From Bryobacterales bacterium (GTDB lineage Bacteria > Acidobacteriota > Terriglobia > Bryobacterales > Bryobacteraceae), in contig PLEX01000178.1 of NCBI GenBank assembly GCA_003136575.1, positions 322 to 44,782 of the forward strand: a stretch of DNA of 44,461 bases, given 5' to 3'. Shown here in pieces: positions 34,226 to 43,098 of the stretch. Below the pieces are notes generated by a model. That model did no database searches. It was given only the letters and a program-made list of their open reading frames with translations, and was not told the DNA's origin. How positions within the stretch are numbered: position 1 is the stretch's first letter; the number at the start of each line of letters is the position of its first letter. A program made the position numbers and the translations under genes.

Positions 34226-35563
34226 CTAGTCGTAGTATTCAAGACCGAGGTGCGTGATGAGCCCTTCGCCCTTCATCCAGCGCAGCGTGTTCTTCAGCTT
34301 CATCAGCTGAATGAAAATGTCGTGCTCCGGATAGAGTCCCGGCGCGGTCATCGGTCCCTTGAAGTAGAACGACAGCCACTCCTGAACCCCGCGCATTCCG
34401 GCGCGCTGAGCCAGATCCATAAACAACACCAGGTCCAACGCCAGTGGCGCAGCCAGGATCGAATCGCGGCAAAGGAAATCCACCTTGATCTGCATCGGAT
34501 ATCCCAACCAGCCGAAGATATCGATATTGTCCCAACCCTCTTTGTTATCACCACGTGGCGGATAATAGTTAATCCTTACCTTGTGGTAAATATCTTTGTA
34601 AAGATCGGGATAGAGATCAGGCTGCAGGATCTGCTCCAGAGCCGAAAGCTTGGTCTCTTCCTTCGACCGGAACGAACCGGGGTCGTCGAGAACCTCGCCG
34701 TCGCGGTTGCCGAGGATATTGGTTGAAAACCAGCCCGAAACGCCGAGCATCCGCGACTTGAACCCGGGCGCCAGGAGCGTCTTCATGAACGTCTGGCCCG
34801 TCTTGTAATCCTTGCCGGCGATCGGTACGCTGCGGTCGCGCGCCATCTGCATCAGAGCCGGTGCGTCCACTGTCAGGTGCGGCGCGCCATTCGTGTAAGA
34901 CACACCCGATTTCAGCGCCGCATACGCGTAAATCTGGCTGGGGGAAATTTCCGGATCGCTGTCGATCAGGCCCTGCTCGAATGTCTCAACTGTCTGGTGA
35001 ACCGCTGCCGCGCGATGAAATACTTCCGTCGAGCCGCACCAGATCATGGCCAGCCGGCTCGCTCCCGTGCGCACCTTGAACTGACGGATATCGTCCATCA
35101 GCATCTCGGCATGCTCCATTTTGGACGCCTTCGGCTTCTGGTTCGGGCCATTGATGCGCTTCACGTATTCGGTATCGAACACCGCGGGCATTGGCTTCAG
35201 CGCCGAGAGCGGCTCTTTCAGCTTGTCGAGCAAAGGCCGGTCGAGAACAGCCGCGTTGACGGCGGCCTCATAACAGTTTTCCTCGAAGATATCCCAGCCG
35301 CCAAAAACCAGATCCTCCAGCGTAGCCAGCGGAACGAAGTCCTTAATCCGGGGAGTATTGTTATCGGTGCGCTTTCCCAACCGGATCGTAGCCAGCTGCG
35401 TGACCGAGCCGATCGGCTTTGCCATGTTCTGTTTGATGGCTTCCACGCCGGCGATGAAGGTAGTCGCCACCGCGCCCATGCCCGGAATCAGGATACCGAG
35501 TTTGCCCTCGGCTGGCTCGATTTTCGGCGTAGGTCTGACAGGCGTGTCTTGCGTGTTTGGCAA
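34226..35563 (-). CDS. ino1: myo-Inositol-1-phosphate synthase
   Basis: This 445-residue NAD-dependent enzyme has the Rossmann opening LGILIPGMGAVATTFIAGV. It also has the conserved RLAMIWCGSTEVFHRAAAV, then AGKDYKTGQTFMKTLLAPGF, the tetramerisation and active-site segment GWFSTNILGNRDGEVL, and DIFGWLGYPMQIKVDFLCRD with its catalytic Lys/Asp. It converts glucose 6-phosphate to inositol 1-phosphate, used for inositol lipids or inositol-derived solutes and thiols. The start is TTG 35563 with GGGAG seven bases upstream. It heads a minus-strand unit with an SDR epimerase and msrB and is divergent from the LytTR regulator. Confidence 0.93.
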   Translation of the reverse strand: MPNTQDTPVRPTPKIEPAEGKLGILIPGMGAVATTFIAGVEAIKQNMAKPIGSVTQLATIRLGKRTDNNTPRIKDFVPLATLEDLVFGGWDIFEENCYEAAVNAAVLDRPLLDKLKEPLSALKPMPAVFDTEYVKRINGPNQKPKASKMEHAEMLMDDIRQFKVRTGASRLAMIWCGSTEVFHRAAAVHQTVETFEQGLIDSDPEISPSQIYAYAALKSGVSYTNGAPHLTVDAPALMQMARDRSVPIAGKDYKTGQTFMKTLLAPGFKSRMLGVSGWFSTNILGNRDGEVLDDPGSFRSKEETKLSALEQILQPDLYPDLYKDIYHKVRINYYPPRGDNKEGWDNIDIFGWLGYPMQIKVDFLCRDSILAAPLALDLVLFMDLAQRAGMRGVQEWLSFYFKGPMTAPGLYPEHDIFIQLMKLKNTLRWMKGEGLITHLGLEYYD

Positions 35564-35628
35564 AAATTAGCTCCCTGGTGCGCGTCCAAACGCGTCTGTA
35601 AACGGTGCGTCACCTTTACAGAAAGGGT

Positions 35629-35656
35629 TTGGGACTTGACCGCAATTCGTTATAAT
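35629..35656 (+). promoter_or_regulatory. Promoter of the LytTR response regulator gene
   Basis: A perfect TATAAT at 35651-35656 lies 16 bases after TTGGGA (4 of 6). Transcription would begin near 35663, two bases before an ATG at 35665, which suggests a nearly leaderless message using that start. Confidence 0.5.
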
Positions 35657-35664
35657 ACCAGTCC

Positions 35665-36480
35665 ATGCCCTTCCGCGTGTCTCCAGCCGGCGCAAATCAC
35701 GGCCTCGCTGCCAATCAGGCCACGGGCCGGGTTCCGATGTCGGCCATTATTGCCGACGACGAGCAACTGGCGCGCGAAGAACTCCGCTTCCTTCTCGAAG
35801 AAGCGGGCGACGTGGAAGTGGTCGGGACTGCCTCGAACGGCCTCGAAGCGCTCGATCTGATCGAGAAACTCGACCCCGCCCTGGCGTTTCTCGATATTCG
35901 GATGCCGGGACTGGACGGCTTGGGCGTCGTCCGGCGCTTGCGGGAAAACGAGATCGATCCGCCGCATATCGTTTTTTCCACTGCCTTCGACCAGTTTGCC
36001 GTGGAAGCGTTCAAGCTCGAAGCCATGGACTATCTGCTGAAGCCAGTCGACCGCGAACGCCTGGCAGCAACCCTCGCCCGGGCTCGCCGCGCGCTTGCCG
36101 AGCGGCTTACGGAACCGGCCCTGTCGGCTCCCGCCAGGCCTGCGTTCACGAAACTGCTGCTGCGCAGCGGGTCGCGCAATCTGGTCATCGCGCCCGAGGA
36201 ACTCGTTTACGCCACGATCGCCAACGGAGTGATCACGCTGGTCGCCACGGTCGCGGAGGGTCAGTCCAACTTCCGAACCATCGAAGAACTGCAGGCGGCG
36301 CTCGATTCGGATATGTTCTGGCGCGCGCACCGGTCGTACCTTGTCAACGTGAACCGCATCCGGGAAGTAGTACCGTGGTTCAAGTCGACGTATCAGCTCC
36401 GGATGGACGACAAGAAGGCGAGCGAGATTCCTGTGAGTCGCCTGCAGAGCCGCAAATTGCGCGAGATGCTCAACCTGTAG
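35665..36480 (+). CDS. LytTR-type response regulator
   Basis: The receiver domain shows SAIIADDEQLAREEL, phosphorylation Asp in LAFLDIRMPGLDG (Asp77 from this start), the Ser/Thr region in IVFSTAFDQFAVEAF and Lys in DYLLKPVDRERL. The C-terminal LytTR DNA-binding domain includes RSGSRNLVIAPEELVYATIA, FRTIEELQAALDSDMFWRAH and VNVNRIREVVPWF. It should act as a transcription factor controlled by a LytS/AlgZ-type histidine kinase; none is nearby. The start is uncertain: ATG 35665 fits the promoter at 35651 but adds 24 non-domain residues; ATG 35737 is the alternative and begins exactly at the receiver fold. Confidence 0.9.
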   Translation: MPFRVSPAGANHGLAANQATGRVPMSAIIADDEQLAREELRFLLEEAGDVEVVGTASNGLEALDLIEKLDPALAFLDIRMPGLDGLGVVRRLRENEIDPPHIVFSTAFDQFAVEAFKLEAMDYLLKPVDRERLAATLARARRALAERLTEPALSAPARPAFTKLLLRSGSRNLVIAPEELVYATIANGVITLVATVAEGQSNFRTIEELQAALDSDMFWRAHRSYLVNVNRIREVVPWFKSTYQLRMDDKKASEIPVSRLQSRKLREMLNL

Positions 36481-36606
36481 CGGCGGCGCTCAATCCCGGA
36501 CCGGCGAACGCGTCCGTTGGGAGGCTCCCACCGAAAATCCCGGATCTGACCGAAACTTCCGCTTTGGCGGCGGGTTTTACAGACATGGCGATCGTTTGCC
36601 TGGTAT

Positions 36607-36990
36607 ATGAAGCACTACATGGAAGAGCGAATTTGTCTGATCGTCGATGACGAACCCGGAATCCGCAAGTACCTCGCCGTCGTGTTGAGGAACGAAGGTT
36701 TCCGATGCCTTGAAGCCGAAAGTGCGGCCGAGTCCCTGCGAATTCTGCGCGGGTGCCGTGGCGAAATCGACTTGATGATCACCGACATCCGTATGCCCGG
36801 GGATATGGATGGAATCGATTTGGCGAACGCGGTCAGGAACTCGCATCCCGGTCTGCCGGTGATACTGGTTTCCGGGTACACGGCCAGAGATCCGGAAGGC
36901 TTCCAGGTCGTCCCGAAGCCATTCACGCCCCGTGAAATTGTGGAAGCTGTCGATAAGGCCATGCTCGTCCCGGCTGGAAACGCTCGCTGA
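36607..36990 (+). CDS. Stand-alone receiver-domain response regulator
   Basis: This is a 127-residue CheY-like protein with only a receiver domain: acidic pocket Asp14-Asp15 in CLIVDDEPG, phosphorylation site Asp60 in MITDIRMPGDMDG, Ser89 in ILVSGYTARD and Lys104 in VVPKPFTPREI. There is no output domain, so it relays phosphate or acts by protein contact. ATG 36619 is a possible shorter start. It follows the LytTR regulator by 126 bases on the same strand, and its stop nearly meets the convergent ABC/M1 gene (3 bases apart). Confidence 0.85.
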   Translation: MKHYMEERICLIVDDEPGIRKYLAVVLRNEGFRCLEAESAAESLRILRGCRGEIDLMITDIRMPGDMDGIDLANAVRNSHPGLPVILVSGYTARDPEGFQVVPKPFTPREIVEAVDKAMLVPAGNAR

Positions 36991-36993
36991 TTG

Positions 36994-39900
36994 CTACGGC
37001 GTCGTCACGTCGATCATGTTGTCGTCGGAAACACGGTCGATCAGCTTGTTGTATGGGTCGATTCCGGCACGGGTCGGGGCTTTGTCCACGATCACCTTGA
37101 ACGTCCGGCGCTCTCCGGTGAACCGTTCCTTCTTCAAATAGAGGGGCTGTTCTTCGCCCTTCTTTCCGTTGAACACTCCGATTTCGACGTAATCTTTCAG
37201 CGCCATCGGAGTTTCCACGCCGTTGCCATCGGCCTGGACCTTTCGCGTCTGCACATCCAGCGTCACTTCATACTTGCCATCCGGGGTTTTACGCGAGGTG
37301 GCGCTTACAGCCTTGTTGTCGTACAGCACGATACGGTTAAAGCCGTCGTCTACCAGGTATTGGAACTCCGTCGGCGTCTGAGCCAGTATCGCGTCCACCA
37401 GCATTCGCGTGTCGGGATAGGCGGTCTCCGTGGCCCCGGCGCCGCGCGCGTTCCCGATCGCGTCCGTCTGGTTCCCTGCGTTGACATAGCGATACCGCAT
37501 CAGAAAATTATGCAGCGCGAGATCGAGCTTGTCCTGCCCGATGTAATCCGCCAGCGTATAGAGGATCTGGCCGCCCTTCTGATACCAGACATACCCTTCC
37601 CTCTGCACTAACGCCAGAGGCGGCTCGTGTCGCGTCTCGCCCGAACGGCCGCGCAAATAGGTGTCAAGCTCGTAGCGGAGATATCGATGCATGTTATCCC
37701 GTCCGTATTTGTGCGCCATGACCTGCAACGCCGAATACTCCGCCAGGCTCTCCGACATCATATTGGAACCTTCAACATTACCGCCTATCAACTGGTGCCC
37801 CCACCATTGATGCGCAAGTTCGTGCGCCGTAACGAACCAGGTAAAATCGATGTCTGTCGGCTTCAGAACGCGGCCGATAAATCCCATTCCTTCCGAGTAC
37901 GGGACGGTATTGGGGAACGACTGGGCAAATGACCGGTAGCGCGGGAACTCCAGTATGCGGAACTGGCTGAACTCATACTCGCTGAATGCGCGTTGGTAGT
38001 AATCGAGACCGGCTCGCGCGCTGGCAATCATATCGTCAATGTCGTATTTGTGAGCGGGATCGTAATAGACTTCGAGCGCGACATCGCCGCTCGCGCCGTG
38101 ATACTGCTCCTTACGGACCTGATAACGCCCGGAGACGTACGCAAAGAAGTCCTGGATATGCGTGCTGCCCATGCTGTACTCGTAGAAACGGCGGCCATTG
38201 GCCTGCCATTCGCGCTGAAGATAGCCGGGAGCCAGGGCGATTTGATTCGGCGATGTACTGACGACCGTATGGTAGGTAATCCAGTCCGATTCGCCGGCGA
38301 ACAGGTTGTTTAACGACTGCACCGGATCGCCCCGATGCGCCATCTCTTCAAGCGTCGGCAACTTCTCTTCCCTCCGGCGCCGCGGATCGTCCAATTCGAT
38401 ATCCCTGTTGTAGCCGATGTAAGGCATGTAGTCGGAGTCGAAAAAGGTGCCGTTGTAGGCAAACTCTGCAAGCTCGTTGCCATCGCGGAAGCCGCGGCTT
38501 TCGTGGCCGACATTGCAGCTCAGCGTCATGAAATCGCCGGGCGCCAGAGGCTGTTCCAACGCGTAGATGGAATAGGCGTTGTACGGCGCGGAACTCACCA
38601 GATGGAACGGACGATCGAAGCGGATGCCCGATACGGACTGCCTCGAATCGGTGACGTGAATCCGCGAAATCGGCTGCGAAGACTTATTCTGCAATGTCAT
38701 CCGCATGTTTCCGTCGAATGAACGGCGGCCGGGATAAATGTTGATGTTGGCGTCAACCGCGGTAACCTTCGGTTGGACCAGATTCTCATACCGTTTGAAA
38801 CTGCGCTCGTACGCCGCCTGCAGGTCACGCCGGGTTTTCGAGTCGCGATAGATATTCAGGACGTGCGCATTGTAGTAATACCAAGTGCCTGAGCCAACCG
38901 CCATACACAGGAAGAACAGGCCCACCGGAGCCAGCCGAGGCGCGCTGGCCAGCGCCAGTCGCGTGCGCGCGCCGAAGGAATCTTCCGCACCGCGCCGCGC
39001 GTAAGCGATTGAGACAACCGCCAGGAAGGCGGCGATTGACAACCAGTAAGTGATCGCCCAGAACATGGCCGGAACGAAATGGCCGTAGCCGTTCATATCC
39101 GAATAGGTGTACCCCGGGAGGTCGCCTATCAGATACAGCGTGTTCTCCCATCCGAAACTGGAGAGAATCGGCATGAGTACGAACACGCCGATCAGGATGC
39201 CGTGGCCCAGAAACTTATTCGACACAAGCGTCTGAACGAAAAATGCGAACAGCGTGAAAGTCAGGACCTGCGGGAAGGTAACAACATAAAGTTCCTTGAA
39301 ATACTGCAGGAACTCGTAGTGATAGTAACCCGCGAGAGTCTGCATGAAAACGCCCACCAGCATGGCGACCGTCAACAGCGCCAGTTCTACAAACACAACC
39401 GCCGTGAGCCTCGAAAGCCAGTCGGTCGATTCCCGCATCGGGAGCGCGTCGTGAATGCCGTCGAAGTGGGTGTCTCGCTCACGCCACAGTATTTCCGCCG
39501 CGTAGAGGGTCGCGACAATGAAGAGGAACAACATGGAGCTGCCCTCCACCGCCTGCACCATCAAATAAGTTACCGGCCAGACGTTCCGGTCGGCAAACTT
39601 GCCCGCGTAGTAGCCGTTATTGATGCCGAACGCCACCAGCAACGCGAGAATCGCCCAGAACGGGAGATCGCGCAGAATATTGCGGATGCGCATTCGGGAA
39701 AGAGAGAAGTATTGCGCGAGCGCGGCTGTTCCGCCGAACGCCTGGCCGACCGCCGGGAGTTTCACGCTCACCAGCGATCGCGCCGGAGTGCCTTCCGCCG
39801 CTTCCCGCTGCTTCGCTTTAGCGGCGCGGCGGCCTTGCGAAACCGCCGTCAGCGCCTCGGCCGACATCGGAAATAGAGTCCACACCGTGCCCAGCGCCAG

Positions 39901-40683
39901 CAAACCTACCGATCCCCACAGAAGACGGTTGTAAAGGAAAATGCCATTGACGAGCGATGGCGACCATGTCAGATACATCGAGTTCTTTTCGATGACCGTC
40001 CAGTAACGAGTCACGTCGTCCAGCAGGATGAACCCGACGGGATCGAGGATGCCCGACCAGAACCGTTCGAGCGACTGCGTGGCGGAGAATACCGTGAGGC
40101 CGATGATGTACGCCATGAAAAACGCCACTCCCTGCAGATAGACGATGAAGATCTTGCGAGTGAGTGCGGCTACTGCGAAGAAGCATGAACCCATGAAGCA
40201 AATCTGCACAACCGTGATAGAGAGGAACGGCTCAAGATAGGCCCAAAGATGATTGGGGCCGATGCGCGTACGATCCGCCCACGGCGCGAATGTCCCGAGA
40301 AATGTGCCGATGAGGAGACCGGAGAAAACGAATATGCAGGTAATCAGGGAACCGGCCCAGCGGCCTCCGAGATAGGCAAATTTCGATATGGGCTTAGTGA
40401 ACAGGATCTGGAAGGTATCACGCTGAAAATCGCGAAGGATCGACGTCCCGAAAATCGCGGAAACGATGATAATGCCAAACAGCGACGCGCCGAAATCGTT
40501 GTATGAGTTTGCGTAGGGTGAATTCAGCAATAGCTTGCCGTTGCTGCTGCCCACCGGCCCGAAGCTTTCCGAGGCCACGCAGAGAAACGAAAACGCGAGC
40601 CAGATGGCGAAGTACACCCACGTCGAGAGGCTCTTCGCCCGGAACTTGAGCTCGAAAGTGAGGAACTCCCAAAAGAGCGTCAT
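36994..40683 (-). CDS. ABC-2 type permease fused to an M1-family metallopeptidase
   Basis: The 1229-residue product has two halves. The N-terminal half (about residues 1-600) carries a dozen or so membrane helices in the ABC-2 permease style, such as STWVYFAIWLAFSFLCVASE and LFGIIIVSAIFGTSILRDFQ. The C-terminal half lies outside the membrane and is an M1 (aminopeptidase N-like) domain with the zinc motif HELAHQWWG at residues 954-962 and the third ligand Glu in NMMSESLAEYSAL. The exopeptidase GxMEN motif is not evident; the equivalent place reads YSEGMGFIGRVL. Such fusions occur in Acidobacteriota and Bacteroidota. ATG 40683 has GGAGG nine bases upstream. The partner ATPase is the frameshifted gene 65 bases ahead. 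Confidence 0.88.
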   Translation of the reverse strand: MTLFWEFLTFELKFRAKSLSTWVYFAIWLAFSFLCVASESFGPVGSSNGKLLLNSPYANSYNDFGASLFGIIIVSAIFGTSILRDFQRDTFQILFTKPISKFAYLGGRWAGSLITCIFVFSGLLIGTFLGTFAPWADRTRIGPNHLWAYLEPFLSITVVQICFMGSCFFAVAALTRKIFIVYLQGVAFFMAYIIGLTVFSATQSLERFWSGILDPVGFILLDDVTRYWTVIEKNSMYLTWSPSLVNGIFLYNRLLWGSVGLLALGTVWTLFPMSAEALTAVSQGRRAAKAKQREAAEGTPARSLVSVKLPAVGQAFGGTAALAQYFSLSRMRIRNILRDLPFWAILALLVAFGINNGYYAGKFADRNVWPVTYLMVQAVEGSSMLFLFIVATLYAAEILWRERDTHFDGIHDALPMRESTDWLSRLTAVVFVELALLTVAMLVGVFMQTLAGYYHYEFLQYFKELYVVTFPQVLTFTLFAFFVQTLVSNKFLGHGILIGVFVLMPILSSFGWENTLYLIGDLPGYTYSDMNGYGHFVPAMFWAITYWLSIAAFLAVVSIAYARRGAEDSFGARTRLALASAPRLAPVGLFFLCMAVGSGTWYYYNAHVLNIYRDSKTRRDLQAAYERSFKRYENLVQPKVTAVDANINIYPGRRSFDGNMRMTLQNKSSQPISRIHVTDSRQSVSGIRFDRPFHLVSSAPYNAYSIYALEQPLAPGDFMTLSCNVGHESRGFRDGNELAEFAYNGTFFDSDYMPYIGYNRDIELDDPRRRREEKLPTLEEMAHRGDPVQSLNNLFAGESDWITYHTVVSTSPNQIALAPGYLQREWQANGRRFYEYSMGSTHIQDFFAYVSGRYQVRKEQYHGASGDVALEVYYDPAHKYDIDDMIASARAGLDYYQRAFSEYEFSQFRILEFPRYRSFAQSFPNTVPYSEGMGFIGRVLKPTDIDFTWFVTAHELAHQWWGHQLIGGNVEGSNMMSESLAEYSALQVMAHKYGRDNMHRYLRYELDTYLRGRSGETRHEPPLALVQREGYVWYQKGGQILYTLADYIGQDKLDLALHNFLMRYRYVNAGNQTDAIGNARGAGATETAYPDTRMLVDAILAQTPTEFQYLVDDGFNRIVLYDNKAVSATSRKTPDGKYEVTLDVQTRKVQADGNGVETPMALKDYVEIGVFNGKKGEEQPLYLKKERFTGERRTFKVIVDKAPTRAGIDPYNKLIDRVSDDNMIDVTTP

Positions 40684-40748
40684 CTCATCCGCCTCCGTTT
40701 GGCTCGACCCCGGCCAGGCGGGCGAAAGCGCCCGCTCCACGAGCAAAA

Positions 40749-41641
40749 TCAGTTGACCGCATGGCGCTTCTTCTGCCTCGAAAGCTCAAGGAAGTAAACG
40801 TCCTCAAGGCCCGAATCGACCACTTCAAATCCCTGCCCGGGATCGGATTTAGAATAAACGCGGATCTCATGTTGCCCCGCGATCAAACAAGTGCTGAGGA
40901 CTGAGAACTGCGATTCAAGCCCCCGCAGTTCGTCGTCGGAGCCAACGATCTTCCGCCAGACGCGGCCATTCAGTGCGGCGAGCGTCTCCGAAGGCGCGCC
41001 ATCGAGCAGCAGCTCTCCGTCTCCCATGATCGCCATGCGCGGACAGAGTTGCCGAACGTCGTCGACGATGTGAGTCGACAGAATCACGGTCCGGTCGCGG
41101 CCAATGGAGGAGAGCAGATTCAGAAAACGGTTGCGCTCGGCCGGGTCGAGCCCGGCGGTCGGCTCGTCGACAATAATCAGCCGCGGATTGGCCAGCAGGG
41201 CCTGCGCAATTCCGAAGCGTTGCTTCATGCCGCCGGAAAACGTGGATAGCGCCCGATTCCGCGTGTCCCAGAGGTTCGTCTGATTGAGCAGCGCGTCAAC
41301 GGTTTCTTTGCGCTCGGCCGAAGAAGTCACGCCCTTCATCACGGCGAGGTGGTGGAGCATATCGACTGCGGAGATCCTGGGATAAACGCCGAACTCCTGC
41401 GGTAAATAGCCGAGCACTTGCGGATCTCGTTCTTCTGTTTGACGACATCGATGCCATCGAGCGAAATCGTGCCGGAATCGGGGTCCTGCAGCGTGGCAAT
41501 CGTCCGCATGAGAGTGCTCTTACCGGCTCCATTGGGCCCGAGCAGGCCAAACATATTGTTGCCGATGGTCAGAGAGATGTTCTTAAGAGCCTTGACGCCG
41601 TTCGGATAAGTCTTCGAAAGGCCGGTGATCGTAAGCGCCAT
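40749..41641 (-). pseudogene. ABC transporter ATPase with a one-base frameshift
   Basis: Two adjoining minus-strand frames make one complete ATPase. The first (41641 down to about 41417) holds Walker A, LLGPNGAGKSTLMRTIATL. The second (from 41417 to 40749) continues with the Q-loop LGYLPQEFGVYPRISAVDML, the signature STFSGGMKQRFGIAQAL, Walker B LIIVDEPTAGLDP and the switch His in VILSTHIVDDV. Joining needs one extra base near 41417: the sequence reads CGCAAGTGCTC where CGCAAGGTGCTC would keep the frame, so one G of a GG pair is missing. It is the natural partner of the ABC-2/M1 fusion. The cause may be a real mutation or a sequencing error; no slippery heptamer supports programmed shifting. 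The rejoined length would be about 297 residues. Confidence 0.85.
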
Positions 41642-41650
41642 CTTGCCATT

Positions 41651-43096
41651 CTACGCCAGAATGTCCGTCACTACGCTACCCTGATTCCCTACCCCGGACA
41701 AACGCGCATCCAGGCCGGAATATTTCACCGTCATCCGCATGTGATCGATCCCCAGCACGCGAAGCATCGTTGCGTGAAAGTCGTGAATGCTCACCGGATT
41801 CTCTACGGCGGCGTAACCAAGCTCGTCGCTTGTGCCGTAACTGAGGCCTGGCTTGATGCCGCCGCCGGCCAGCATGTAAGAAAACGTCTTGATATGGTGG
41901 TCGCGGCCGTCTCCGCCCTGGGACATCGGCGTTCGCCCGAACTCGCCGCCGAATACGACCAGCGTATCGTCGAGCATTCCGCGTTGTTTCAGGTCGGTGA
42001 TCAGCGCCGCGGTCGGCCGGTCCACTTCTTCGGCCTTGAATTCGATGCCATCCTTGACGCCGGAGTGGTGATCCCAGTCGCGATGGTAAAGCTGGATGAA
42101 GCGCACTCCGCGTTCTGCCAGACGCCTGGCCAGCAGGCAGTTCGATGCGAACGATCCGTCGCCGGGTCTTGCTCCGTAAGCGTCGAGAACGCTCTGGGGT
42201 TCCTTGCTCATGTCGACAAGATCAGGCACGCTGGTCTGCATCTTGAACGCCATCTCGTATTGCGAGATTCGCGTGAGAATCTCCTGATCCTGAACCGCGC
42301 TATAGCGATTGCGGTCAAGCTGGTTGATGGCGTCTATGGACTGGCGCTGGAGAGTTGCATCGATTCCGGCGGGGTTTTCGAGATAGAGCACCGGGTTCCC
42401 GTAAGAATTGAGCTTCACACCCTGAAACTTACTCGGCAGGAAGCCGGCCGACCATTGCCGCGCCGAGATCGGCTGCATCTGGCCTCCCTGCCCGGCCGAC
42501 AGCATCACGACGAAACCAGGCAGGTTCTCGGTCTCCGCGCCGAGTCCGTAGAGCATCCACGCGCCCATGCTGGGGCGGCCCGCGATGATGGAACCCGTGT
42601 TCAGGAACATGTGCGCCGTGTCGTGGTTGATCTGCTCGGACCACATGGAGCGGACGATCGTGGCATCGTCGACGATACTGCCGATCTTTGGAAAGAGCTT
42701 GCAGATGCGCTGCCCGGATTTGCCGAAGGTGGCGAATTCGTGCTGGGGGCCGTAGCAGGTCAGCGTCTTGCCCTGAAGCTGGGCGATTTGCTGACCCTTG
42801 GTATACGATTCCGGCATCTCTTTGCCGTGCATCTCACGAAGCTTCGGCTTGTCGTCGAAAGTTTCGAGGTGCGACGGCCCGCCAGCCTGATAGAGATAGA
42901 TGACGCGCTTGGCCTTCGGCGGAAAGTGCCGGGGGTTAATCGCGCCCATCCATTTGTCGCCCGCGGTCGCTTCGGCGGCTGACAGGATGCGCGGGTCGAT
43001 CAGCGAGTTCAGCGCAATCAGCCCCAGCCCCGCCATGCCACGGCCGAGGAACGCCCGGCGCTTGAGTGATTCAGTTATTGTCGGATCCAGTTGCAT
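41651..43096 (-). CDS. DUF1501 protein with Tat signal
   Basis: This 481-residue sulfatase-like family protein starts with a Tat-like signal SLKRRAFLGRGMAGLGLIAL. Family landmarks are VIYLYQAGGPSHLETFDDKP, INHDTAHMFLNTGSIIAGRP, MGAWMLYGLGAETENLPGFV, DWDHHSGVKDGIEFK and FGGEFGRTPMSQGGDGRDHH, the metal-binding His/Asp-rich parts. DUF1501 proteins almost always occur beside DUF1549/DUF1553 proteins in Planctomycetes, Verrucomicrobia and Acidobacteriota; their biochemical role is unknown, though an extracytoplasmic hydrolase is likely. It begins two bases after the stop of the DUF1553 gene, so they are one operon. Confidence 0.92.
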   Translation of the reverse strand: MQLDPTITESLKRRAFLGRGMAGLGLIALNSLIDPRILSAAEATAGDKWMGAINPRHFPPKAKRVIYLYQAGGPSHLETFDDKPKLREMHGKEMPESYTKGQQIAQLQGKTLTCYGPQHEFATFGKSGQRICKLFPKIGSIVDDATIVRSMWSEQINHDTAHMFLNTGSIIAGRPSMGAWMLYGLGAETENLPGFVVMLSAGQGGQMQPISARQWSAGFLPSKFQGVKLNSYGNPVLYLENPAGIDATLQRQSIDAINQLDRNRYSAVQDQEILTRISQYEMAFKMQTSVPDLVDMSKEPQSVLDAYGARPGDGSFASNCLLARRLAERGVRFIQLYHRDWDHHSGVKDGIEFKAEEVDRPTAALITDLKQRGMLDDTLVVFGGEFGRTPMSQGGDGRDHHIKTFSYMLAGGGIKPGLSYGTSDELGYAAVENPVSIHDFHATMLRVLGIDHMRMTVKYSGLDARLSGVGNQGSVVTDILA

Positions 43097-43098
43097 GG

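Noticed and set aside
41410..41425. Programmed -1 frameshift in the ABC ATPase
   Set aside because: There is no slippery heptamer of the XXXYYYZ type and no clear downstream stimulatory structure; a lost G in a GG pair is simpler.
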